Source: Flavobacteriales bacterium UBA1112 (lineage in GTDB: Bacteria > Bacteroidota > Bacteroidia > Flavobacteriales_D > Sanyastnellaceae). Taken from it: 32,941 nucleotides of DNA. The notes beneath the pieces are model-generated. The model was not told the origin of the DNA and made no database searches. It was given only the letters and a program-made list of their open reading frames with translations. Of the stretch, positions 1 to 8,181 are shown piece by piece (positions within the stretch are counted from its first letter, which is position 1; every line of letters begins with the position of its first letter). The stretch covers positions 1 to 32,941 of the forward strand of contig DCBH01000101.1 in NCBI GenBank assembly GCA_002313415.1. Reading direction: 5' to 3'. The translations under genes and the position numbers were made by a program.

Positions 1-499
1 TGTCTTGATTCCATCCACGTTGCTTCATAAGTTGTGCTAAGGTGAGAGCGGTGCCACTCGGGGCATCTTTTTTTTCCACGTGATGCACCTCTTGGATGCG
101 GGGTTGGTACCCTGGGATTTGACCAAAGATGTCCACGGCATGCTTGGCAATGGCGTTCATGGCATGAATCCCTGGGCTGAAATTGGTGCTGTAGAAGACC
201 GTGCTTCTTTCTTTTTGGCTCATGTCAAGCATTTCAGGAAGCTGGTCTAACCATCCAGTGGTGCCAGTCACAACTGGAATGCGGGCTCGTATGCATCGTG
301 CAAGGTTTTCTGGAGCAGCCTCAGGTTGAGTGGCCTCAAAAACGAGACCTTTCGGCTCCCACGTTTGTCCAGCAGTGACCAGTTTTGCGATGCTTCCACC
401 GCGCTCTTCCCAGACTGCAGCAACTGCTTTTCCAAGCTTTCCGGCACCCACAATGGTCACCGCTGGGAGGTCAGAGGGGAGTGGCAGTTTATGGATCAT
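1..499 (-). CDS. dapB: 4-hydroxy-tetrahydrodipicolinate reductase, 3'-truncated by window edge
   Basis: DapB makes tetrahydrodipicolinate with NAD(P)H in the lysine/diaminopimelate pathway, in the cytosol. The visible 166 residues begin with a Rossmann dinucleotide loop (VGAGKLGKA, about residues 17-25). They include TGTTGW (about 78-83), the STNFSPG segment, and the family signature EVHHVEKKDAPSGTA (about 137-151). The signature carries the catalytic His pair and the Lys three residues after it. The C-terminal part of the tetramerisation domain lies outside the window. The ATG at 499 overlaps the end of the upstream DUF5683 gene by 11 bp, so the two are probably translationally coupled. The short Rossmann half is usual for Bacteroidota DapB. 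The identification is firm; only the 3' end is missing. Confidence 0.95.
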   Translation of the reverse strand, partial: MIHKLPLPSDLPAVTIVGAGKLGKAVAAVWEERGGSIAKLVTAGQTWEPKGLVFEATQPEAAPENLARCIRARIPVVTGTTGWLDQLPEMLDMSQKERSTVFYSTNFSPGIHAMNAIAKHAVDIFGQIPGYQPRIQEVHHVEKKDAPSGTALTLAQLMKQRGWNQD

Positions 500-1052
500 G
501 GCGATTGAAATTCCAGGTGACATGAATTGTTGGGACGCCCCACATTGCACCACCTCTGAAACTTAAACTCTCAGAGGTGTCCAGGTTTCGAAGCATGGCA
601 CCTGTATTCGCATCGAGGACTTGAAGACCATGTGCCAGCAACAAACTGATGATACTCAAATCGCGGTTACGACGGTAGAACATGGCCCGACTTTCCAATT
701 GTGCCGCCGAATAAAAGTTGCCGTTGGCATCCACCAAGACCGGTTCTGTATTGGGGTCGTCATCGGTCAGTGCGATGAGATCATCGATGTTGGCGCGCAT
801 TTCTCTAGCATTGACCACTGTAGCCCAAGTGGCATATCCCATTCCGCCCCAAATCACGGGAACCTTCCAGAACTGACGATTTAAAATTTGTCCGGATCCA
901 GGAAGGCATGCGGCCCACAAGGTGGTGCGTTTGACTTGAAGGCTGGAGCTGTCCTGCGCTGCAAGTGCGACTTTTTCGACAGTGCGTTGAGCTTGTGCAG
1001 CGAGCGTGAACGACAACGTGAGCAGTGCCAAAATCACGCGAAGCAAAAACAT
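489..1052 (-). CDS. DUF5683 domain protein, predicted membrane/exported
   Basis: This 187-residue protein of unknown function resembles the DUF5683 family, which is typically found between parB and dapB in Flavobacteriia; the same position is seen here. An N-terminal hydrophobic stretch (about residues 3-19) ending in AAQAQ looks like a signal peptide. It is followed by WAACLPGSGQILNRQFWK (about 47-64), a glycine-rich hydrophobic region that probably sits in the membrane, and another weakly hydrophobic stretch around 130-145. The PGSGQ-N-Q-W-K pattern is the family hallmark. It starts 8 bp after parB and its end overlaps the dapB start. Position suggests only co-transcription, not a role in partitioning. 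The family call is from memory of the motif and context. Confidence 0.75.
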   Translation of the reverse strand: MFLLRVILALLTLSFTLAAQAQRTVEKVALAAQDSSSLQVKRTTLWAACLPGSGQILNRQFWKVPVIWGGMGYATWATVVNAREMRANIDDLIALTDDDPNTEPVLVDANGNFYSAAQLESRAMFYRRNRDLSIISLLLAHGLQVLDANTGAMLRNLDTSESLSFRGGAMWGVPTIHVTWNFNRHDP

Positions 1053-1060
1053 GGCGCGAA

Positions 1061-2005
1061 TCAGGTCAATCCCAATTTGACCAGCACGGCATCCAATTCC
1101 TCAGCTGTGCTGTATGTCAGTGTCAATTGACCACCACCTTGACTACGTCGCTTAAGTGCGACTTTGGCTTGGGTGCTGCTGAGCTTCGTTCGTAGCATAT
1201 GCAGTGCTAGCTCTTCATCGGCAGTCAAAGGTGCAATGGCCACAGTGGGTTTGGTCACGGATGACGCGTTCCATCCACCTTGCTTGATCCATCTCTCGAG
1301 CTCTCGAACGCTCACTGCTTCGGCAGACGCTTTTTCAGCAAAGGCGATTTGAGTGTATTTGGCATTGTGACCTTTGACGCCGGAAAGGGTTTTAGCATGA
1401 CCAAAACCGAGCGTGCCCAAGCGCAACATTTGCTGTATTTGCTCAGGCAAATCGAGCATACGTAAATAATTGGCAACTGAAGAACGAGCCATTCCCACGC
1501 GTTGGGCCAATACTTCCTGGGTGAGTTTGCATTCTTCCATCAAATGACGAAACGACAAGCCCACCTCAAGTGGATTTAAGTCTTTTCTCTGAATGTTCTC
1601 TATCAAGGCCATTTCTAGCAAACCTTGATCGTCGGCTTCACGCACATACGCCGGAAGCTGGGTCAAACCCACTTTTTGAGCAGCCCGAAAGCGCCGTTCT
1701 CCAGAGATGATTTGATATTTTGAAGCTCGAATTTTTCGAAGCGTGATGGGTTGGATGATGCCGTGCGATTTGATGCTTTCTGCAAGTTCATTCAGGCTCC
1801 GTTCATCAAAGACTCGTCGTGGTTGGTTGGGATTGGCTTCAATGTTTTGAATGCGAATCATGTCGACCGCATTTACACCGTGTCCAACACCTTTGTTCGG
1901 GGGAAATTCGCGGATATGATTGGCAAGGGAAGCATTCTCCTTGGCGGTTGATTTCTCGCCAAGAAGGGCATCCAAACCACGTCCCAGTCCACGAGGTCTG
2001 GTCAT
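1061..2005 (-). CDS. parB: Chromosome-partitioning protein ParB
   Basis: ParB is the CTP-dependent clamp that loads at parS and spreads to form the partition complex with ParA. The 314-residue form starts with MTRPRGLGRGLDALLG, the usual ParB N-terminal motif that contacts ParA. The N-terminal domain has the GERRFR nucleotide-binding motif (about 102-107) and ENIQRKDLNP (about 136-145). A helix-turn-helix (about 160-185, TQEVLAQRVGMARSSV) and GFGHAKTL follow, then a C-terminal dimerisation domain. I chose the ATG at 2005 because it forms an ATGA overlap with the parA stop. A longer in-frame reading to 2101 would put 32 non-homologous residues in front of the conserved start. No convincing parS site was found in the window. 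Confidence 0.96.
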   Translation of the reverse strand: MTRPRGLGRGLDALLGEKSTAKENASLANHIREFPPNKGVGHGVNAVDMIRIQNIEANPNQPRRVFDERSLNELAESIKSHGIIQPITLRKIRASKYQIISGERRFRAAQKVGLTQLPAYVREADDQGLLEMALIENIQRKDLNPLEVGLSFRHLMEECKLTQEVLAQRVGMARSSVANYLRMLDLPEQIQQMLRLGTLGFGHAKTLSGVKGHNAKYTQIAFAEKASAEAVSVRELERWIKQGGWNASSVTKPTVAIAPLTADEELALHMLRTKLSSTQAKVALKRRSQGGGQLTLTYSTAEELDAVLVKLGLT

Positions 2006-2805
2006 GAAGCGAGGTATTTGTCTTCCGTCCGGATGTGCGTCATGTTGTTCTTTTGGAGCAATTCGCGCGCCAAATTCAGGTAGTTGACCGAACCTTTGCA
2101 CGTGGCGTCATGCAAAATGATGCTTTCCCCGTGACTCGGTGCCTCGCCAAGGCGGGTATTTCTGTGTATCACAGTTTGAAGTACGAGATCTTGGAAGTGG
2201 GTCCGTACCTCTTCGACCACTTGGTTTGCGAGTCTGAGGCGCGTGTCATACATCGTGAGAAGGATTCCCTCGACTTCAAGGGAAGGATTGAGTTGGTTTT
2301 GAACGATTTTGACGGTATTCAACAGCTTCCCCAGTCCCTCCAAGGCGAAATACTCACATTGCACAGGAACAACGACGCTGTCTGCCGCCGTAAGGGCGTT
2401 TAAAGTCAACAAGCCCAAACTGGGAGAGCAATCCAAGACGATGAAATCGTAATCCTCGCGCACACCTTCCAAGGCATATCGCAGTTTGCGTTCGCGCTGA
2501 TCCATGTGAACCAATTCAATTTCAGCACCTACCAAATCGAGGTTGGTGGGTAGAATGTCGAGGTTGGGGGAGGAGGAAGGGACAATTGCATTTCTCATGT
2601 CGAGTTGACCAGAAACCACCTCATAGCTTCCTTGCACAACTTGTCTCGGGTCGATGCCAACTCCACTTGACGCGTTGGCCTGCGGATCAAGGTCAACGAG
2701 TAAGGTTTTGAATTCCAATACGCCCAAGCATGCACTTAGGTTGATGGCGGTGGTCGTTTTTCCTACGCCGCCTTTTTGATTTGCAATGGCAATGATTTTC
2801 CCCAT
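2002..2805 (-). CDS. parA: Chromosome-partitioning ATPase ParA (Soj family)
   Basis: ParA is the Walker-type ATPase that binds DNA non-specifically and drives segregation of ParB-parS complexes. The 267-residue protein shows the deviant Walker A KGGVGKTT (residues 11-18), the A' motif LLVDLDPQAN (about 37-46) and Walker B FIVLDCSPSLG (about 121-131). No extra N-terminal DNA-binding domain is present, so it is a chromosomal Soj-like short ParA rather than a plasmid type Ia. It overlaps parB by 4 bp and begins the parA-parB-DUF5683-dapB cluster. The 95 bp upstream carry a near-match to the Bacteroidetes -7 box (TACCTTCG, minus strand, 2838 to 2831), but no good -33 element at the expected distance. 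Confidence 0.96.
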   Translation of the reverse strand: MGKIIAIANQKGGVGKTTTAINLSACLGVLEFKTLLVDLDPQANASSGVGIDPRQVVQGSYEVVSGQLDMRNAIVPSSSPNLDILPTNLDLVGAEIELVHMDQRERKLRYALEGVREDYDFIVLDCSPSLGLLTLNALTAADSVVVPVQCEYFALEGLGKLLNTVKIVQNQLNPSLEVEGILLTMYDTRLRLANQVVEEVRTHFQDLVLQTVIHRNTRLGEAPSHGESIILHDATCKGSVNYLNLARELLQKNNMTHIRTEDKYLAS

Positions 2806-2900
2806 AATTGCTGCATTTTTCGCGTTGTAGCGAAGGTACAGTCAGCAAGGGGTGGGTGTGGAGTGAGTTTTACACACTCGCACTGTCCTTTATCAAGGAA

Positions 2901-3275
2901 TTACAGGTCGTCAAAAGCGATGTCGTCGTCACTTGAGGCGGAATCTTCTGAAGAAGATGCCTTTTCCTCGGGCTGCTCTTCTTTGGCAGCTCGCTCGGCG
3001 ATGGGGTCTCGAAAGTCGCCCGTCTCCATCAGTTCCTTGATTTTATCTACGGCATCAAGAAAACCATCTTCAAACTTGTCAAAATCCTCGCGATATAGGA
3101 AGATTTTGTGCTTGGTATAGCTCGGGTTTCCTTGGTCATCAAAGCGACGTTTGCTCTCGGTGATTGTCATGTACAAATCTTTCCCGCGAGTGGCTTTCAC
3201 GTCAAAAAAATAAGTGCGTTTGCCTGCCCGAACGGGGCGGCTGTAAAGTTCGTCTTGGTTCTCGTAGCTCGACAT
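2901..3275 (-). CDS. PUR family DNA/RNA-binding protein (DUF3276)
   Basis: This small protein (124 residues) matches the bacterial PUR-alpha-like family, single-stranded nucleic acid binders common in Bacteroidota. Residues 10-75 carry the PUR repeat: SRPVRAGKRTYFFDVKATR, then DLYMTITESKRRF, then KHKIFLYREDFDKF. This is the β-strand/helix pattern seen in the Borrelia and Bacteroides homologues. The last 35 residues are an acidic, Ser/Glu/Asp-rich tail that is probably disordered. The gene lies between the CHU_C protein and parA, all on the minus strand, with gaps of 51 and 95 bp. Its physiological target is unknown. Family assignment is strong. Confidence 0.88.
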   Translation of the reverse strand: MSSYENQDELYSRPVRAGKRTYFFDVKATRGKDLYMTITESKRRFDDQGNPSYTKHKIFLYREDFDKFEDGFLDAVDKIKELMETGDFRDPIAERAAKEEQPEEKASSSEDSASSDDDIAFDDL

Positions 3276-3326
3276 GGCTCTAAATCTTCGTGGCGCTCAA
3301 GGTATGCAAAATACCATGAATCCTCT

Positions 3327-6092
3327 TCAGCGCGAAAGGAAGAGATGGCCTTCCGCCACTCTAGGGTAGCCAATTTGATCCGTGTAAGTGACACGGTACA
3401 AATACATTCCATTCGGGCAAAAGTGTTGCCCGTTCGCTCCCATTTGTCCAAGCCAAGGTTCAAGAGGGTCGTTTGTTTGAAAAGCCAATTGTCCCCAACG
3501 GTTGGTCACGCGAAGCGCGTAAGAAGAGACACCTCGCACAACGGGGAGCCAGACATCGTTGATCCCGTCACCGTCTGGGGTAAAGGAGTTGGGTGCGTAA
3601 AAAACAGATCCACTCACGCTCACTTGCCCTTCAGCACTGTTGACACATCCAAATTCATTCACCACGGTTTGAGTGATTGTAAAGGTACCTCCGTCACTGT
3701 ACGTGTATTGTCCTTGGCAACCTTCGAGCCCACCGCCGTCGCCAAAACTGTAATAGCAATCTACATTTTGGTCTCCCAGATACTCCACCCAAACCAAAGG
3801 GTTCAGAATGTCCAACACATTGGGAGATACATCGATGGATGCCACGGGAATGGGAAGAATTTCCACGTTTTCAGCGGATTGCATTTCCAGAGAACGTTCG
3901 CAATATCCGCCCGTTTCCATGACCAAACTGATTGGATACGTCCCAGGAGCCAAATAGGTGTGGCTTGTACTCACAGCGCTCGACGATGTTCCATCTCCAA
4001 AATGCCAGGTGTAGGTCGTCGCGGTCTCCGTACTGCTCAAATTGTCGAAGCTCACCGAATGGGGCGGACAACCCGTCCATGGCCCTGCACTGAAATCAAT
4101 CGTGGGCTCTTCGATGACTGTGACTGAAGATGTAAACGTTTGTTCGCAGCCGGTCAGACCTGGGACACTGGCAGTGAGGCTGACATCATAGGTTCCCGGC
4201 TCGGCGTAAATCAATCCCAATACCTGCGCCTCCGATACTTCGCTGTATGTCGTTTCACCGCCAAACGACCACTGGTAGACGGTGTTTTCGTCAGACGAGG
4301 CGGTGCCACTAAAGGCGAAGAAGTGATCGTCAAAACAATTGGGGTCGGGCGTGTCAAATTGTGGTTCAAGCAAAAATTGAATTTCAATTTCTGCAGTGGT
4401 GACGTCTGGACATGTGAAGTCGGCAACTGCAGTCAGAGAGATGACGTAGATACCTGTGTCTGGAAATGTGTATGTGGGACTGGGCTCAGTGCTGGTCCCC
4501 GATGGGATGCCTCCCGCGCCGTCTCCAAAATCCCAATAATAAGCGTCTGCATTGGATGATAGGTTGTTGAAGTCAAAGGTGAGTCCCGAACAGAATTGAT
4601 ATTGATCTTCTACCACAGCGGATGGTTCAGGTGGGGCAACCCAAGTGAAATCTGCATCTGACGAGCATCCGTGGTTGTTCACCGTCACCGTGACATTCCA
4701 CGATTCGTCATTGCCAAAGGAAATGCCTCCGGGATTGGGAACGTCTGCCAGATTTGGATTGCCTCCATTGAAGTTCCAGAGCATTGAGGCGTTTGCATCG
4801 ATGTTGCCTTGAACCGCAAAGTCGAAGACCTCGACATCATTTTCGCAGTTGAATCCATCGACGACGATTGCAGGTTCCAGGGGTTGCCAAACTTGATACA
4901 ATGCCTCGGACGTGTCTGCGCAAGGCCATCCTGGATTGACGGTAAGCGTTACCCAGTAATCACCGGGCTCTGGCCACGTGAATGTTGGTTCGAAGTCTGT
5001 GCTGATGTCGTCTGTGACCCCGGGAACACCAAAGTCCCATTCATAGCTTGAACCGTTGATTGAGTTGTTGTCGAGGGTGATTGTTTCGCCAATGCACAAT
5101 TGGGCGGGGACTTGTTCAGCGACCACAGACTGTATGTTGGGGTCACATAGCGTCACGTTGAATTGAAAATCTCTCATGGTGGTGCTGAGCAGCACTCCAT
5201 TTCGGTATTCCGAAACACAAATTCCGATGGCGTATTGTCCTGGTGAAGTGGGCATTCCCGTGATGATGCCTGTGAAGGGATCAATGCTCATGGATGGATT
5301 GGATGTGATGGGGTAGTTGCCGCTGAACCCATTGATGTACTCTACCTCTTGAAAGGGTGGCGTACCCGGAGGATTTGGCACAGGACTGTCAGGGCCATTG
5401 CCTCCTCCAGTACCACCGCCGTCGAACGGGGCACAAAAAGAGTAAACCAACTGGTCTCCATCCGCATCCAATGCGCTGTGATTCCAGTTGAAATCAAAGT
5501 TGGCACACACCGCGACAGGAGGCAATTCTTGAAAAACGGGTGAACTGTTTTGTGGAGCATTGTTGCCGTCGTTTGTCCCAGGCACATGAGTGGTGAATGT
5601 TGCACCGGGGTTTTCTGTGCCGCCAAAATTTTGAAGGTTGCTGATGGAGGGATTTCGACAGCACCTCTGCCAAACCAAATCCCATCCATATGCGTTGACG
5701 GGCAAAGAAACTTGGGTTGAATAGATCGCTTCTTCGATGCAAAGGTCTGGTGGCGGTGTTCCGCAAGGGTTCCCCAACACCACGGGTACACTTGAGATGT
5801 TGGATGCGGTCAGTGGAATGGCCAAGACATCGTTGTTTCCGATTTGGCCATTTCCGTCCCACATCCCAATGTAAACTTGGTCGTCAAAGCCTGTCTCCAA
5901 TGTGTTGGCAGGTCCGCAGTCTCGATACACCTTCAACGTAATCAGGTACGTGTTTCCTCCAAGATGTGTGTAGAACAGTTCTCCTCCTACAAGGTGCGTT
6001 GCCATGGCGGATTGCGACCAAAAGCACAATGCCACAAAAGCACACATTCGGAACACATTGTGAAACATGTTGCAAGATGAAGCGAAACTCAT
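3327..6092 (-). CDS. Secreted PKD-repeat protein with gliding-motility-associated (CHU_C) C-terminal domain
   Basis: This is a probable cell-surface adhesin or structural protein exported by Sec and then T9SS. A signal peptide is visible in the 921-residue form (hydrophobic FVALCFWSQSAMA). The mature N-terminus THLVGGELFY and the later W..CCRNPSI define a widespread Bacteroidota cell-surface module of unknown function. About six PKD/Ig-like modules follow, with WDFG/WNFN/WSFG/WHFG/YSFGDG cores spaced roughly 80-90 residues apart (DNA about 5040, 4785, 4545, 4275, 4000 and 3745). The last 90 residues (APNSFTPDGDGINDVW to the end) are the CHU_C/type B T9SS sorting domain. Alternative starts are 6146 and 6068; I took 6092 because 6146 places non-signal-like residues in front, but 6068 is equally plausible. 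The ligand is unknown. Confidence 0.88.
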   Translation of the reverse strand: MSFASSCNMFHNVFRMCAFVALCFWSQSAMATHLVGGELFYTHLGGNTYLITLKVYRDCGPANTLETGFDDQVYIGMWDGNGQIGNNDVLAIPLTASNISSVPVVLGNPCGTPPPDLCIEEAIYSTQVSLPVNAYGWDLVWQRCCRNPSISNLQNFGGTENPGATFTTHVPGTNDGNNAPQNSSPVFQELPPVAVCANFDFNWNHSALDADGDQLVYSFCAPFDGGGTGGGNGPDSPVPNPPGTPPFQEVEYINGFSGNYPITSNPSMSIDPFTGIITGMPTSPGQYAIGICVSEYRNGVLLSTTMRDFQFNVTLCDPNIQSVVAEQVPAQLCIGETITLDNNSINGSSYEWDFGVPGVTDDISTDFEPTFTWPEPGDYWVTLTVNPGWPCADTSEALYQVWQPLEPAIVVDGFNCENDVEVFDFAVQGNIDANASMLWNFNGGNPNLADVPNPGGISFGNDESWNVTVTVNNHGCSSDADFTWVAPPEPSAVVEDQYQFCSGLTFDFNNLSSNADAYYWDFGDGAGGIPSGTSTEPSPTYTFPDTGIYVISLTAVADFTCPDVTTAEIEIQFLLEPQFDTPDPNCFDDHFFAFSGTASSDENTVYQWSFGGETTYSEVSEAQVLGLIYAEPGTYDVSLTASVPGLTGCEQTFTSSVTVIEEPTIDFSAGPWTGCPPHSVSFDNLSSTETATTYTWHFGDGTSSSAVSTSHTYLAPGTYPISLVMETGGYCERSLEMQSAENVEILPIPVASIDVSPNVLDILNPLVWVEYLGDQNVDCYYSFGDGGGLEGCQGQYTYSDGGTFTITQTVVNEFGCVNSAEGQVSVSGSVFYAPNSFTPDGDGINDVWLPVVRGVSSYALRVTNRWGQLAFQTNDPLEPWLGQMGANGQHFCPNGMYLYRVTYTDQIGYPRVAEGHLFLSR

Positions 6093-6256
6093 TTTGTTCG
6101 TGAGGTGGATTGTGTCAGCAGGGTTTTTAACGTGAAAACCACCCAAAATGTTGAGTTTGAATATAGCAAATTGCCTCGACGCTTCAGGACATTGAAATCA
6201 CCTCTTTCAAAAACTCAGCTCAATAAAGGGGCCGATTTCTGAAAAATTCAACAAGA

Positions 6257-7777
6257 ATGGGGCTGCTCAGAGCACAAGAAAAGGGAGTGACATCCTGCAG
6301 TCGCATGAAATTTACTGTCGTGCACAACAAAGATGGGTGTCCGCCTCATGATTCGGCTTACTTTCACGTCGTGGAAGAACAACAAGAGGACCGAGCAAAA
6401 GAAGAAAGGCCTGCGGAGATTCGAGTCCGATTTGAGGATCTCGATTTGCATCCTGACATTGAAGATGGACTTTGGTCCATGGGTTTTGAAACGGCCACAC
6501 CCATTCAGGGACAGGCCATTCCCCATGCCATAAGTGGAAAAGATATTTTGGGGATTGCACAAACAGGAACGGGGAAGACGGCTGCCTTCTTACTGCCTAC
6601 GATGGATCGCATCATGGACACGCCAAAAGATGGCAAAGTCAAGGCCCTGATTGTGGTTCCGACTCGTGAACTCGCCATTCAAATTGATCAAGCTGCTCAG
6701 GGATTTGCATATTACACCGGAATCACCTCTCTCGCCATTTACGGCGGAGGCACCGGCAAGGAGTTTGCCCAAGAGAAAAAAGCGCTCACGGAGGGGGCAG
6801 ACATCATTGTCGTCACTCCAGGTAGGATGCTGTCACACCTGACTTTGGGATACGTTGATCTGTCGTCTCTTGAAGTTCTCATCTTGGATGAGGCGGATCG
6901 TATGTTGGACATGGGTTTCCATCAGGACATCATGCGAATCGCCACACATTGTCGCAAAGAGCGTCAAACCTTGCTTTTTTCGGCGACCATGCCTGAACGC
7001 ATGCGAACTCTGGCTCACGATCTGCTTCAAGACCCTGTAACAGTGCAGCTTGCGCTCAGCAAACCCGCTGCCAAGGTGAAACAAGGCGCGTACATTTTAT
7101 TTGATCACCAAAAGGATGCCGTCTTGGTGGAGGTACTCAAGGAGCGCAACGTCAAAAGTGGAATCGTATTTACGTCTCGGAAGCGAACGGTGGGCCAAGT
7201 GGTCCGTGCTTTGCGCAAGGCAGGCATCAAATGCGGACGGATGTCCAGTGATCTCGAGCAATCTGAAAGAGAGGAAGTCATGTTGGCATTTCGTCAGCAA
7301 AAACTTCCCATTCTCGTCGCTACTGATGTCGTTTCGCGAGGAATTGACATCGACAGCATCGAGCTGGTCGTCAATTACGATGTCCCACCCAACGAGGAAG
7401 ACTACGTTCACCGAATTGGCCGAACTGCGAGGGCAGAGCGGAAGGGAGAGGGCATCACGCTGGTAACCCCTGATGACATGCGTCGCTTCGGGAAGATTGA
7501 GCAGTTGATCGAAAAGGAAGTGCCCAAACTCAGGGTGTCAAAGTCTCACGGCGATACGCCGAAGTATGATCCCAAATCCGCTGGATCTAGGGGTCGAGGT
7601 GGTCATCGAGGTGGCATTGGCAAAAGACAGGGAAGTGGTCGTCGTCATGGTGGGGGAAAGTCGTTCGGGGGGCGAAGCAAGGGTGGAGAAAAAGGAGATC
7701 AACACTCCCGCAGGAAAGGGAAGCCAGGAGGTGGAAGGCGTCAAGGTGGTTCAAAGGGTCAATCCTCGAGGGCATGA
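6257..7777 (+). CDS. DEAD-box ATP-dependent RNA helicase (RhlE-like)
   Basis: This cytosolic RNA helicase probably acts in ribosome assembly, RNA decay or cold adaptation. The core motifs appear in order: F-EDLDL Q-motif region with TPIQGQAIP, motif I AQTGTGKT, PTRELA, TPGR, motif II LDEADRMLDMGF, SAT, then VATDVVSRGIDID and HRIGRTARA in the second RecA domain. Residues from about 440 to 506 form a Gly/Arg/Lys-rich tail with RGG-like repeats, a typical RNA-binding extension. The start is uncertain: 6257 gives about 58 residues before the conserved core, and an internal ATG at 6305 would shorten it by 16. The stop codon overlaps the msrB start (ATGA). Exact subfamily cannot be fixed by eye. 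Confidence 0.93.
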   Translation: MGLLRAQEKGVTSCSRMKFTVVHNKDGCPPHDSAYFHVVEEQQEDRAKEERPAEIRVRFEDLDLHPDIEDGLWSMGFETATPIQGQAIPHAISGKDILGIAQTGTGKTAAFLLPTMDRIMDTPKDGKVKALIVVPTRELAIQIDQAAQGFAYYTGITSLAIYGGGTGKEFAQEKKALTEGADIIVVTPGRMLSHLTLGYVDLSSLEVLILDEADRMLDMGFHQDIMRIATHCRKERQTLLFSATMPERMRTLAHDLLQDPVTVQLALSKPAAKVKQGAYILFDHQKDAVLVEVLKERNVKSGIVFTSRKRTVGQVVRALRKAGIKCGRMSSDLEQSEREEVMLAFRQQKLPILVATDVVSRGIDIDSIELVVNYDVPPNEEDYVHRIGRTARAERKGEGITLVTPDDMRRFGKIEQLIEKEVPKLRVSKSHGDTPKYDPKSAGSRGRGGHRGGIGKRQGSGRRHGGGKSFGGRSKGGEKGDQHSRRKGKPGGGRRQGGSKGQSSRA

Positions 7778-8160
7778 AGTTGACCCCTGAGGAGTGGAGG
7801 GTCAAGCTTTCTCATGAAGAGCACCGAGTTCTTCGTGAATCTGGAACAGAGAGACCCCATACGAGTGAACTGAATTTGGAATGGCGCAACGGAACATACC
7901 ATTGCAAAGGTTGCGACATGCGGTTGTTTGACAGCGCGTCAAAATTCAATGCTGGTTGCGGTTGGCCAAGTTTTGATCGCGAAGTCCCCGACGCCAACAT
8001 CTCTCGAATTGTAGACCAAACACATGGTATGATTCGAATCGAGGTCCGATGCTCCAAATGTGACAGCCATCTTGGTCATGTATTTCCCGACGGACCAACT
8101 GAAACTGGAACGCGGTATTGCATCAATGGGGTATGCCTCACTTTCCGTCATGAGCCCTGA
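7774..8160 (+). CDS. msrB: Peptide-methionine (R)-S-oxide reductase
   Basis: MsrB reduces the R-epimer of methionine sulfoxide in proteins. All key residues of the 128-residue cytosolic form are visible. The zinc ligands are CKGC (Cys44, Cys47) and CSKC (Cys93, Cys96). Cys62 sits in GCGWPSF, the position used as resolving Cys in many MsrB proteins, and the catalytic Cys116 lies in RYCIN. The residues after the catalytic motif read INGVCLTF, where most homologues have INS-x-x-L, so there is an additional Cys at 121. No signal peptide is seen. The ATG overlaps the helicase stop by 4 bp, so translation is coupled to an RNA helicase. It converges on lgt with a 21-bp gap. Confidence 0.95.
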   Translation: MKLTPEEWRVKLSHEEHRVLRESGTERPHTSELNLEWRNGTYHCKGCDMRLFDSASKFNAGCGWPSFDREVPDANISRIVDQTHGMIRIEVRCSKCDSHLGHVFPDGPTETGTRYCINGVCLTFRHEP

Positions 8161-8181
8161 TCTTTCGTGGGACCTGGGAGA

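Noticed and set aside
72..87. CACGTG-centred 16-mer resembling parS near parAB
   Set aside because: It differs from the consensus TGTTnCACGTGnAACA at three positions on one or both arms, lies in the dapB coding region encoding the conserved HHVEKK segment, and no other CACGTG in the window is closer.
2861..2879. GAGTG/CACTC inverted repeat between the PUR-family gene and parA
   Set aside because: Short arms, nine-base loop and no T-tract on the relevant strand; not a supportable terminator.
3301..3315. GGTAT-GCAAA-ATACC hairpin upstream of the PUR-family gene
   Set aside because: Only 5 bp of stem and no T-run; too weak to call a terminator or operator.
3108..4127. Long open reading on the plus strand opposite the CHU_C gene
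   Set aside because: The translation has no recognisable domain and crosses the 3' end of a well-supported secreted protein and the PUR-family gene; it is an antisense artefact.
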